A stretch of 23,894 bases of DNA from a virus (IMGVR_UViG_3300044638_001561:1-23894); one strand, 5' to 3'; positions 15,300-21,481 are shown, counted from the first letter of the stretch. Notes: generated by a model from the sequence alone, not told the origin. A program made the numbers and translations.

Positions 15300-15486
15300 C
15301 TTTCACTCCGTGTATCTCATCGTTATGGACTTCATGGTTTAAACTCCAAGAAGACGCCGCTCGTATATGCGCGGGTTCCCATTTGGAAGCGGCTTCCTCA
15401 TTCATGCCTCCGTGCGTTATAGCCCTTTCCGGCATCATCGCCGACCGCACGCGCCCTTTTACTTTCATAAGTTTTATTATGTTCAT
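15289..15486 (-). CDS. 65-aa small protein following the RecB-like nuclease
   Basis: The frame starts at ATG 15486, overlapping the nuclease stop (ATGA). Internal ATGs at residues 7 and 28 are possible starts, and none has an ideal Shine-Dalgarno. The N-terminal 20 residues are basic. The middle (MNEEAASKWEPAHIRAA) is followed by the shared tail VHNDEIHGVKD, which carries the Shine-Dalgarno and start of the next gene. No domain is recognised. Confidence 0.5.
   Translation of the reverse strand: MNIIKLMKVKGRVRSAMMPERAITHGGMNEEAASKWEPAHIRAASSWSLNHEVHNDEIHGVKDEK
15297..15327 (-). repeat. Junction cassette family 1, copy B
   Basis: This 31-nt segment encodes NDEIHGVKD of the 65-aa protein, with GGAG then ATG of the 62-aa gene. 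It is 160 nt from copy A and almost identical to it. Confidence 0.7.
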
Positions 15487-16139
15487 CTACTTCTGTGATG
15501 CTCACATGTAGTAACAGGACACCATCCACATAGCGGCGTAGGATTCATCTGCCATGTGTCATTCTGATAGGACAACTGCAAACGCTCTAGGTCTGGTGTG
15601 AAGTTAGTCCAAAGCGTCTCCATGTTGTCTCGCACGTACTCTTCCGGTATGAAGTTATTATGCAATATAAACATCAGTCCAGCCTTGACCCGATTAACTT
15701 CTGGAAAGTGCGCGAACGTCATCAGTGCCATCAGTCGTAACTGTTTTAGATCAGGGTACTTGTCGCTACCTGTCTTGTAGTCAACGATGAACGCTGTGTC
15801 TCCTTCTATAACCATGAAGTCAACGATACCGCGCACCCAATAACCTTTACCCCATGAACAAGGCTGCTTGTTCTCGTCTAGCGCCATTCGATGCTCGATA
15901 TACCGCGTACCGTCGATCTCCAACAGCGGGTCAACCATACTCGCAAACCGCTTGTAGTTGTGGGGTAACGCTGTACCGTCCTTCGCGTAGTTCTCCAACG
16001 CGCTATGTACATCTGTACCGTAACGCATCTGCTGTGTAGGAATCGTTTCATATTTTTTAAGTACTTTGACTTCTTGATATTGTTTAGGGCAATTAATGTA
16101 TTGTTTAAGACTTGAGAAAGACCACTTGACTGTATCCAT
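15483..16139 (-). CDS. PD-(D/E)XK nuclease, RecB/Cas4-like, with four-cysteine cluster
   Basis: This 218-residue protein has the RecB-family order: YGTDVHSALE (H45), RGIVDFMV (D107), FIVDYKTG (D120, K122) and a downstream Gln in LKQLRLMA (Q133). One cysteine near the N-terminus (C17) and three near the C-terminus (C204, C207, C212) match the C...CxxCx4C layout of iron-sulfur nucleases such as Cas4 and AddB. The start has AAAGG 7 nt upstream and lies 14 nt after the polymerase stop. It probably processes DNA ends during phage replication or recombination. The iron-sulfur cluster is inferred from spacing. No CRISPR array or cas1/cas2 is present, so it is not a CRISPR gene here. Confidence 0.82.
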   Translation of the reverse strand: MDTVKWSFSSLKQYINCPKQYQEVKVLKKYETIPTQQMRYGTDVHSALENYAKDGTALPHNYKRFASMVDPLLEIDGTRYIEHRMALDENKQPCSWGKGYWVRGIVDFMVIEGDTAFIVDYKTGSDKYPDLKQLRLMALMTFAHFPEVNRVKAGLMFILHNNFIPEEYVRDNMETLWTNFTPDLERLQLSYQNDTWQMNPTPLCGWCPVTTCEHHRSR

Positions 16140-16153
16140 TGGGAACCTTTAAG

Positions 16154-18031
16154 TTAACATTCTCCATAACTATGCCCATATTTCGCCTCACATGCAACAG
16201 GCAGAGTCTTGCCCCAATCGGGTGGTGTGGACATCTTCTCAATGATGAACTCCATAGCGCGCTCGCGCTCAATCTCTGGAACGACGATCACTGCTGCGTC
16301 ATGCACAGTCAACACGACTCGATAGCGTTCATTGATAGCCAACATCTGTTCGCCTACAACTATTCTAGCCAACGCTTGGACTACGTTCTCAACGACTGCC
16401 CCACCCCAAATACTTATCTCACCACGCCTAGACTTGTACTTGTACTGGGACTTCTCTTCTTCTGTATCCAACCGTAGGTTGGGGTAACGAATCATTAGAC
16501 CATTGGGTAGCTCGATGCCTTCCTTCTTAACCCGCAACGCTTTGTGTTCGCCCAAGTAATACTCTTTACTCTTAGCATTCCAACTACATAGAGCGTCCAA
16601 TACGTTATCGGAGTCTTTCCATAGCTGAATAATATCGCTGTTAACATCTCGATAAAGTTTAACTATGTTCTGACACTCCTCATCATCTATCACAGCCCCG
16701 GGCGGTTGTGTCTTTAGCGTGTGCTGTAACTTTCTCCAGCCAGTGCCATACCCTAGCCCCAGCACGCATGTCTTGCCAACAAATCTCTCAACAGGGTCAG
16801 TCTTAGTTATGGTTCGGTTGTAGACTTTGGAAGCAAAGATTGAATATACGTCTTCACCTGAAGCGAACTGTCGTACAACATCGTCTTGTCCTGCCAACCA
16901 AGCCAACACCCTTGCTTCAATTTGGGAGGAATCACAGTTAATAACCACGCTTCCTCTGGGCGCGAGTACCGCATTTTTAAGTGTCTTCTTCTTCTTATCT
17001 CGACTAGGAAGGTTTTGGAAATTAACCTTATCACTACCGCTCCACCTTCCTGTGTGTGCGCCATAATATTTAAGGGGGATGGGGAGTAGCCCTCTATTTC
17101 TTTTTCCGATGTCAATGAATCGTGCGATGCGAGATTCTTCCAAAGTTGATTTAGTTCCAAGTCTGACAGCGCAGAGCTGCTGAACGAGTGGATTCTCATG
17201 TTCCGAAAGTGAAATAAACCCTTCGTCGTTTTTTGCCAGTGCAAAAGTTTCTCTTCCTGTAACTGGGCTAATCTTGAGTGGGGCAAATACTGGTGGGTCA
17301 AGCTTACTAAGTAGTTCAGCAAACTGCTTATTGCTTGCCAACTTTTTCCTAACAGCTTCTTCATCATCACATTTCAACTCTTCTTTTAGGGTGGCTAGGA
17401 GATCGTTCTTCTCTTTCTTCAAGTCTTCTAAGCGTTGTACTAGCAACGCATCATCTACCTCAAATCCCGGGATTATGAACATCCTTAGCGTCATATCAAT
17501 AAGTTTTGCCTCATCCTCTGGGAACTCTGGCCCCATGATGCTGAACAGTTTATGTGTCAGCTCACAGTCATTCTTGCAATACTCGCCGTACTGTTTAAGA
17601 TCAGTCGCCGTGAAGTCTTCAAGTCGCTTACCCTTGGCATCATCAACCTCTGTTCCTTTCTTACCTATCTCATAGCGCTCAGCCAACGCTTTCAAAGAAC
17701 CGCCTGAATCAACACCGTGGAGCGCGCGTGCCATGCTCAGTGTGTCCAAGTAGAAGGCGGGGTACACCCCGAACCGCCAACCAAGAATCGCACCATCAAA
17801 GATAGTGTTATGGCATAGCAATGCTGAGTCCGTCCAATCAGTAAGACCCTCTAGGTGTTTCTTTAACACTTCATGCGTACCTGAAAGCCAATACGCCGGT
17901 GCATCATCGATCTTGATACCTACACCTATCTCTTGAAATTCTTTTCCACGAATGTATTCTTCAGTCGTCAGCGTTCTAAACCCAAAGTCGTTTGAGTAGT
18001 ATGTCTCGAAATCTAATGTGATTAAACTCAC
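16154..18031 (-). CDS. Family A DNA polymerase with 3'-5' exonuclease
   Basis: This 625-residue replicative polymerase starts at GTG 18031 with AAGGA 8 nt upstream, overlapping the preceding stop (GTGA). The exonuclease domain shows DFET (D7, E9), CHNTIFDGAI (N75, D79) and YCKND (Y151, D155). The polymerase domain shows GRWSG...NFQNLPS (about 328-343), motif A CDSSQIEARVLAW (D367, E372), motif B RFVGKTCVLGLGYG (K420, Y428) and motif C VLTVHDAAV (H577, D578). Motif C reads HDA rather than HDE. All main catalytic aspartates are present. No 5'-3' exonuclease domain is present, as usual for phage enzymes. With the primase-helicase it forms the replisome core. Confidence 0.93.
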   Translation of the reverse strand: MSLITLDFETYYSNDFGFRTLTTEEYIRGKEFQEIGVGIKIDDAPAYWLSGTHEVLKKHLEGLTDWTDSALLCHNTIFDGAILGWRFGVYPAFYLDTLSMARALHGVDSGGSLKALAERYEIGKKGTEVDDAKGKRLEDFTATDLKQYGEYCKNDCELTHKLFSIMGPEFPEDEAKLIDMTLRMFIIPGFEVDDALLVQRLEDLKKEKNDLLATLKEELKCDDEEAVRKKLASNKQFAELLSKLDPPVFAPLKISPVTGRETFALAKNDEGFISLSEHENPLVQQLCAVRLGTKSTLEESRIARFIDIGKRNRGLLPIPLKYYGAHTGRWSGSDKVNFQNLPSRDKKKKTLKNAVLAPRGSVVINCDSSQIEARVLAWLAGQDDVVRQFASGEDVYSIFASKVYNRTITKTDPVERFVGKTCVLGLGYGTGWRKLQHTLKTQPPGAVIDDEECQNIVKLYRDVNSDIIQLWKDSDNVLDALCSWNAKSKEYYLGEHKALRVKKEGIELPNGLMIRYPNLRLDTEEEKSQYKYKSRRGEISIWGGAVVENVVQALARIVVGEQMLAINERYRVVLTVHDAAVIVVPEIERERAMEFIIEKMSTPPDWGKTLPVACEAKYGHSYGEC

Positions 18032-18183
18032 TTATCTTTTCCTTGTGCTTGATGAACTTCTTCGGCACGTAGCCTACTATGTTTTAATAAGTGTTCTTTC
18101 ATGTCTCTTTTAAATTTAGCGTTGCTTACCTGTACAGTCTTGGCTAATCGCGCGTTTGCTTGTGTTCTAGCTGCTTGTCTCAT
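18028..18183 (-). CDS. 51-aa basic small protein coupled to the polymerase
   Basis: ATG 18183 to TGA 18028-18030, with GGAGGG 7-8 nt upstream. The product MRQAARTQANARLAKTVQ... is basic and helical, ending QGKDK. Its stop overlaps the GTG of the polymerase (GTGA), so translation is probably coupled. No domain is recognised. The strong Shine-Dalgarno makes translation likely. Confidence 0.7.
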   Translation of the reverse strand: MRQAARTQANARLAKTVQVSNAKFKRDMKEHLLKHSRLRAEEVHQAQGKDK

Positions 18184-18345
18184 TTATTTACCCTCCGCTT
18201 GTTCGCGTAGTTTCTTTATTTCCTCCGCCGCTTCCTGACATAGCCCTGAGTAAAAAGCATTTGCCCTCATAGCCGTTTCAAAGTTCGCTGGATAGAACTT
18301 CCACGGCTCATTCAGTACATCAACGATGTCATACTTGGGGTTCAT
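18184..18345 (-). CDS. 53-aa small protein
   Basis: ATG 18345 to TAA 18184-18186. GGAGG lies 8 nt upstream, within the end of the preceding gene. The product begins MNPKYDIVDVLNEPWKFYP, and its C-terminal half (NAFYSGLCQEAAEEIKKLRE) is helical. The TAA abuts the ATG of the next gene (TAAATG). Function unknown. Confidence 0.7.
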   Translation of the reverse strand: MNPKYDIVDVLNEPWKFYPANFETAMRANAFYSGLCQEAAEEIKKLREQAEGK

Positions 18346-18685
18346 TGTTTTTTCCTCCATCGTATATATTGCTTCGCCAAAGAGTAACGCTAGGCATGTG
18401 GTTGTGAGATTGTTCTGGCGACACTTTTTGCATTGGGTGTATCCATCCCATGATACCTAAAGCTCTTACACCAGAAACCCATACGTTCGGGTGCAACTCT
18501 GCGGGACGCGCTAAACCATGCTGATGGCAAAACGATCTGAACTCATCGCCACGCACGTAAGGCTTGGACGTTAATAGTTTTTCTGCGTATTCCAGATACT
18601 CTTCTACAAATTCTGGGGAACTGCTGTTCGCTTTCTTCCAACACTTGTCTGCTAACTCAAGCGCGTTTTTCATTCGATCACTCAT
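18329..18685 (-). CDS. 118-aa hypothetical protein with winged-helix-like C-terminal half
   Basis: The start at 18685 overlaps the previous stop (ATGA) and has AGAGGAG 8 nt upstream. The first 50 residues are helical (ALELADKCWKKA, VEEYLEYAEKLL). Residues about 57-110 (VRGDEFRSFCHQHGLARPAE, NVWVSGVRALGIMGWIHPM, SHNHMPSVTLWRS) resemble the small winged-helix protein that phages and prophages encode near replication genes. This resemblance is by eye and the function is unproven. Confidence 0.65.
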   Translation of the reverse strand: MSDRMKNALELADKCWKKANSSSPEFVEEYLEYAEKLLTSKPYVRGDEFRSFCHQHGLARPAELHPNVWVSGVRALGIMGWIHPMQKVSPEQSHNHMPSVTLWRSNIYDGGKNNEPQV

Positions 18686-18828
18686 GTGTTTTTCTCCTCT
18701 GCTTCTAAAACGCGCAAGTCATTAGCGGCATCAGATACGCCATGCCAATCTCCCCTCGCTATCATCACACGCATGTACTCAATTAAAATCAGACGTTGTG
18801 TATCTAAATCATTGTAATTGCTATCCAT
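18682..18828 (-). CDS. 48-aa conserved phage small protein (DWHGVSDAANDLRxLEA)
   Basis: ATG 18828 to TGA 18682-18684. It starts within junction cassette family 2, which gives it AAAGGAG 7 nt upstream. The product contains LIEYMRVMIARGDWHGVSDA and NDLRVLEAE, a pattern I recall from many small phage and prophage proteins of unknown function. It overlaps both neighbours, consistent with coupled translation. Confidence 0.7.
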   Translation of the reverse strand: MDSNYNDLDTQRLILIEYMRVMIARGDWHGVSDAANDLRVLEAEEKNT

Positions 18829-19033
18829 TGTTCTTCTCCTTTAGCTTGGCTTCAATTGCTAAATAAAATGCAAACCAATTTTTACTTTCTATGTCTCCAC
18901 CAAGCGTTGCAAAATCACACCCTATGTCATCTACTTCATCATCCGTTAACGCAACCCATTCTCGCTTCGGCTCCCACCCTAGCTGCGTAGCGATACGCTT
19001 AGCCATTGATTTGTCTATGACAGGGTCACCCAT
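18821..19033 (-). CDS. 70-aa REWxxLTDDE-type small protein
   Basis: The start at 19033 is set by AAAGGAG in junction cassette copy 2. The protein has KREWVALTDDEV at 23-34, a motif shared with two upstream neighbours, and ends EAKLKEKNNG, the same tail as the 113-aa neighbour. The stop overlaps the next start by 8 nt. Similar small proteins occur in betaproteobacterial phages (family memory, not checked). Function unknown. Confidence 0.7.
   Translation of the reverse strand: MGDPVIDKSMAKRIATQLGWEPKREWVALTDDEVDDIGCDFATLGGDIESKNWFAFYLAIEAKLKEKNNG
18825..18852 (-). repeat. Junction cassette family 2, copy 1
   Basis: This 28-nt segment encodes AKLKEKNNG at the end of the 70-aa protein and carries AAAGGAG and the ATG of the 48-aa gene. 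It is identical to copy 2 over the whole length. Confidence 0.75.
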
Positions 19034-19367
19034 TGTTCTTCTCCTTTAGCTTGGCTTGTAATGTTTGTAGCAGTTCTAAATCGTTTGCATAAGCCATATC
19101 TGCTAAGTCTAGTAATTCCTCATCCGTCAGCCCTACCCATTCGCGCTCTGGAACCATTCTTTTACCGTCAGACACACGTTTTACCCTGCCTGCGTTCCAA
19201 TCTTGATAAAACGCGGCTTCGTAATCTGTTCCCCGCAACACCGGCTCCGGTTCAGGTTGCTCAAGTCGGGCGCGGAGGGTTTCAATGGTGTCGCTGTAAA
19301 TTTCCTTAGCATCGCCAACATAAGTCAACGCCTCAAGCGCCGCTTTCATCAGTTCTTTATCAGTCAT
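19026..19367 (-). CDS. 113-aa REWVGLTDEE-type protein
   Basis: The start at 19367 follows GAGGAAG in junction cassette copy 3. The N-terminal MTDKELMKAALEALTYVG and LRARLEQPEPEPV form a helix plus Gln/Pro/Glu linker common in phage and prophage small proteins. A second part has REWVGLTDEELLDLAD (75-90), and the tail QAKLKEKNNG matches the downstream paralogue. It looks modular: a helical head, a linker, then the REW domain. Function unknown. Confidence 0.7.
   Translation of the reverse strand: MTDKELMKAALEALTYVGDAKEIYSDTIETLRARLEQPEPEPVLRGTDYEAAFYQDWNAGRVKRVSDGKRMVPEREWVGLTDEELLDLADMAYANDLELLQTLQAKLKEKNNG
19030..19057 (-). repeat. Junction cassette family 2, copy 2
   Basis: This 28-nt segment encodes AKLKEKNNG of the 113-aa protein and provides AAAGGAG and the ATG of the 70-aa gene. 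It is identical to copy 1, 205 nt away. Confidence 0.75.
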
Positions 19368-19876
19368 TGGTTTTTCTTCCTCAAGTGTGCGTCCACTGCT
19401 CGCAGTACGCCCTTGCCTAGCTCACCCAGACCTAACTCATTACCCCAGAAATATAAATCAGCATAAGTCAAGCCCCGCCATTCGCGCTGTGGTGGGGCGT
19501 TGTCAATCCCGCACAGTTTCGGCTTGTCAATACAATTAGTGCCGCCTTTTCCTAAGCAATAATAGCCACACACAGGACAGCTTTCCTCTGTGTATTTCTT
19601 TTCCTCCGGTTCAGGCTGCGCTTCTGCATCCATCAACCGAATGCCTTGACTTGTAACCAACTGCGTCAGTTCCTCAATACGCTTTGCCATGCGTTGCTGT
19701 TCTTCAACCATCACAGCCATTGCGTCCCAATCAGGGTTGAATTCGTTTTGCTGCGGTGGGGCGGTGTACAGCGGTACTTTATCCATCTTCACTATTGTTG
19801 GCGTTTCCCATTTAATAGGCGTTGCCCATTCAAGTGCGCGTTTTTCTACGTTGATGTACGCTACTGGCTCATTCAT
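19364..19876 (-). CDS. 170-aa modular accessory protein with Cys cluster and REW motif
   Basis: The start at 19876 overlaps the previous stop (ATGA) with GGAGGAG just upstream. Order of parts: EPVAYINVEKRALEW...DKVPLYTAPPQ (3-42), a cassette recognisable from many proteobacterial phage proteins; a helix (55-80); the linker AQPEPEEK; a Cys-rich segment (C100, C103, C107, C115, C122) with CPVCGYYCLG, probably metal-binding; and APPQREWRGLTYADLY (127-142). It ends DAHLRKKNQ, the family 2 tail. It appears to be built from interchangeable small modules. Function unknown. Confidence 0.7.
   Translation of the reverse strand: MNEPVAYINVEKRALEWATPIKWETPTIVKMDKVPLYTAPPQQNEFNPDWDAMAVMVEEQQRMAKRIEELTQLVTSQGIRLMDAEAQPEPEEKKYTEESCPVCGYYCLGKGGTNCIDKPKLCGIDNAPPQREWRGLTYADLYFWGNELGLGELGKGVLRAVDAHLRKKNQ
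19365..19390 (-). repeat. Junction cassette family 2, copy 3 (divergent)
   Basis: It encodes AHLRKKNQ of the 170-aa protein, with GAGGAAG and then the ATG of the 113-aa gene. The layout is the same as copies 1-2 but the sequence is diverged. Confidence 0.5.
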
Positions 19877-20103
19877 AGCTCCTCCCCATTCTTCTCGACT
19901 TCTTTGTTTAAGTTGTACAACTTCTCTTGTCCTGCGCCTTTGAAGTACATGGGATTAAATTCTTTTGCATCAATCCAACCTTTCCTTCCGTCACCCATTA
20001 ATTCCACGAGAATACGATCACCGTCAATCTCAATAATCGTGCAGTTGTTAACAGGTGTAGTGCCGCCAAACCAACCTGTGTACCCAACCACAACGCCTTT
20101 CAT
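19873..20103 (-). CDS. 76-aa beta-rich small protein
   Basis: The start at 20103 lies in the GAATGA overlap with the previous stop, with AAGGGGG just upstream. The N-terminal two thirds (VVVGYTGWFGG, CTIIEIDGDRILVELM, GRKGWIDAKEF) suggest a small SH3-like beta barrel; the end is charged and helical. No named family is assigned. Function unknown. Confidence 0.65.
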   Translation of the reverse strand: MKGVVVGYTGWFGGTTPVNNCTIIEIDGDRILVELMGDGRKGWIDAKEFNPMYFKGAGQEKLYNLNKEVEKNGEEL

Positions 20104-20297
20104 TCCTGCCCCCTTGCTTTCATCATCGCGTCAGCCATTTTGTAAGAAGATTTGGCTATGCGTTCAGGCCAATCAATTTCCCATCCTTGACTGCTAGCTT
20201 CTTGCGCGTACACAGAGTAAATTGCTTGCATAGCCTTCGCCGCAAAGTAGTCCCTTAGTTCCATACCTTCGCTTCTATGATTTGGAAATGCTTTCAT
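20100..20297 (-). CDS. 65-aa conserved small protein (GMELRDYFAAKAM type)
   Basis: The start at 20297 is fixed by AAGGAG in junction cassette copy 4. The protein carries GMELRDYFAAKAMQA (11-25), a tryptophan-containing middle and a C-terminal SYKMADAMMKAR. This is a very common pattern among small phage and prophage proteins (GMTLRDYFAAxA...ADAMLxAR), whose role is not known to me. Confidence 0.75.
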   Translation of the reverse strand: MKAFPNHRSEGMELRDYFAAKAMQAIYSVYAQEASSQGWEIDWPERIAKSSYKMADAMMKARGQE

Positions 20298-20514
20298 CGT
20301 TCTTCTCCTTCAATTTTTTAATCTCGTCAAGTAAATCGCTTATGATCTTTAAATGTTCTTTATGACGCGCTTCCATTACGCCTACTACCCTATCAAACTC
20401 TAACTGCCATTGGTTCATCTTGTTGGTGAGAAGTTTTGCTTGATACCAAACGTAATCTGCTGTTATACCTTCAACTCGATTCACACTTGCCATGTCTTCA
20501 ATAAACTTATCCAT
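20275..20514 (-). CDS. 79-aa coiled-coil small protein
   Basis: I place the start at ATG 20514 (MDKFIEDMASV), which overlaps the previous TAA (TAATG) and has AGAGGAG 6 nt upstream. An upstream GTG at 20532 would read through that Shine-Dalgarno as codons. The C-terminal half (FDRVVGVMEARHKEHLKIIS, LLDEIKKLKEKN) is a long charged helix, likely coiled-coil. Function unknown. Confidence 0.65.
   Translation of the reverse strand: MDKFIEDMASVNRVEGITADYVWYQAKLLTNKMNQWQLEFDRVVGVMEARHKEHLKIISDLLDEIKKLKEKNDESISKS
20295..20316 (-). repeat. Junction cassette family 2, copy 4
   Basis: It encodes KLKEKND near the end of the 79-aa coiled-coil protein and provides AAGGAG and the ATG of the 65-aa gene. Here the upstream frame continues a few codons past the ATG. 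Confidence 0.55.
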
Positions 20515-20720
20515 TAAATTCTCCTCTGGCACATAAACGCTTGTTGTTCTACGCGAAAGGCTCCTGCGTATTTACAGTCACCAATGATGCGGCTCTCGGT
20601 TTGCACTTGGCCTATCGCCCACCCAATAAAGAACATAGCCACAGCCGCTAATGATCTAGCCCATGTGTCCTGTATCCAATCGAGTACATGCTTATACGTA
20701 ATGGTTTCTAATATCATCAT
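20514..20720 (-). CDS. 68-aa single-span membrane protein
   Basis: The start at 20720 overlaps the previous stop (ATGATG; the second ATG is also possible). Residues about 23-39 (SLAAVAMFFIGWAIGQV) form one membrane helix. After it comes a Cys-containing segment IGDCKYAGAFRVEQQAFMC. The helix plus DCKYxGAFR pattern recurs in phage early regions, as far as I remember. One span and the short length could suit a holin-like or inner-membrane accessory role, but the position in the early operon argues against a classical holin. Confidence 0.65.
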   Translation of the reverse strand: MMILETITYKHVLDWIQDTWARSLAAVAMFFIGWAIGQVQTESRIIGDCKYAGAFRVEQQAFMCQRRI

Positions 20721-20920
20721 TTGCCTAATTTACCTTCAAATGTAGGCACACCAAGCAGCATGAAATACTCAGCGGCAATCTTCGCTTCGTCGTCATCCAT
20801 GTTAGTCAAATCAATGTGCTTGCCTTCGTTAGTCATGATGGCTTCGATCTTGCCAATCAATGGCTCTTGTTGTGCTAAGAACTTAGCAATGTATTCGCGG
20901 TGCGGTAGTATCTCTGACAT
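20717..20920 (-). CDS. 67-aa small acidic protein
   Basis: The start at 20920 has GGGAGAG 5-6 nt upstream and sits right at the end of the previous gene. The product (MSEILPHREYIAKFLAQQEP...) is acidic, with a DDDEAKIAAEYFMLLGVPTF segment. No domain is recognised. Confidence 0.6.
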   Translation of the reverse strand: MSEILPHREYIAKFLAQQEPLIGKIEAIMTNEGKHIDLTNMDDDEAKIAAEYFMLLGVPTFEGKLGK

Positions 20921-20921
20921 G

Positions 20922-21146
20922 TTATCTCTCCCTTTTAGTTGATGTTCTACGCCATAAATATTCTAATGTGGGGGTAGCCCCTAAACAAAGCAACTCCATC
21001 TCAGAATATTCAGTCCAGTTTGATTGTCCGTAAGCGGGTGACACAAAATTTTTGTTTGTACTTCCTTGGTAATGTGGCAGATACGTAATTCCTTTTAAAA
21101 CATACACGCGCTGCATTTCTTTCTCTGCTATTGAATCATTACTCAT
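20922..21146 (-). CDS. 74-aa small protein
   Basis: I place the start at ATG 21146 (MSNDSIAEKEMQ) because GAGGAGG is six nt upstream. The longer frame from 21188 lies inside the NrdR-like gene and has no Shine-Dalgarno. The product contains RVYVLKGITYLPHYQGSTNK and many aromatic residues, ending in a basic RRTSTKRER. Function unknown. Confidence 0.6.
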   Translation of the reverse strand: MSNDSIAEKEMQRVYVLKGITYLPHYQGSTNKNFVSPAYGQSNWTEYSEMELLCLGATPTLEYLWRRTSTKRER

Positions 21147-21417
21147 CGTAGTCCTCCTCAATATAATAACTAGACACGCGATCTTCATTAGCCCTTCGCG
21201 TGTTAACCTTCTTCATCTTCGCTGTGCTAATTTCTTTTGGCGTAAACAACTCCTTCTTTTCAACAACTGGTTTCAAAATAGGGACGTTGGTGATAATTGA
21301 TTCCATCGTCTGAAACTGTCTCTTACAGTCAACGCACTTACGATAGCGTTTAACTCCGTCATATAACTTTATACTTGTGACGACGGTAGATTTCCCATTG
21401 CAATGCGGACATAGCAT
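21139..21417 (-). CDS. NrdR-like zinc-ribbon protein without the ATP-cone
   Basis: The N-terminus MLCPHCNGKS...RYRKCVDCKRQFQTMES carries four Cys in two CxxC pairs (C3, C6, C28, C31), spaced as in the zinc ribbon of NrdR, the repressor of ribonucleotide reductase genes. The protein is 92 residues rather than about 150. The remainder is a charged, disordered-looking tail, so the nucleotide-sensing ATP-cone is missing. AGGTGAG lies 7 nt upstream of the start. It may be a DNA-binding regulator or an interfering mimic of host NrdR; both roles are inferred. Confidence 0.7.
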   Translation of the reverse strand: MLCPHCNGKSTVVTSIKLYDGVKRYRKCVDCKRQFQTMESIITNVPILKPVVEKKELFTPKEISTAKMKKVNTRRANEDRVSSYYIEEDYDE

Positions 21418-21440
21418 TTAAATACTCACCTTGGATAGAG

Positions 21441-21476
21441 AAAAAAATAGCGATTCAGGCGAACCTGAACCGCTAT
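21441..21476 (-). terminator. Rho-independent terminator
   Basis: On the minus strand ATAGCG-G-TTCAGG pairs with CCTGAA-T-CGCTAT (21447-21476): 13 pairs including one G-U, around a TTCG loop. Six to seven T follow directly (21441-21447). It lies 6 nt after the HTH-DUF3310 gene and 24 nt before the next start. In the opposite direction the wobble becomes an A-C mismatch and no T-tract follows, so it is directional. Confidence 0.85.
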
Positions 21477-21481
21477 ATAAA

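Noticed and set aside
14810-15327. CRISPR array or insertion-sequence ends from the repeated 31-nt segments
   Set aside because: Spacing is irregular (157-327 nt), the repeats are coding and sit exactly at gene starts, and no transposase or cas1/cas2 is present.
15390-15450. 20-codon frame (MRKPLPNGNP...) preceded by GGAGG inside the 65-aa gene
   Set aside because: It is too short, and the GGAGG spacing also suits an in-frame Met of the 65-aa protein. No further support.
15483-16139. Reading the Cas4-like nuclease as part of a CRISPR system
   Set aside because: There is no array, leader or other cas gene in the window. It sits between phage polymerase and accessory genes.
16807-17370. 187-codon frame inside the polymerase gene
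   Set aside because: The polymerase frame is certain from the catalytic motifs on both sides. This phase shows no recognisable domain.
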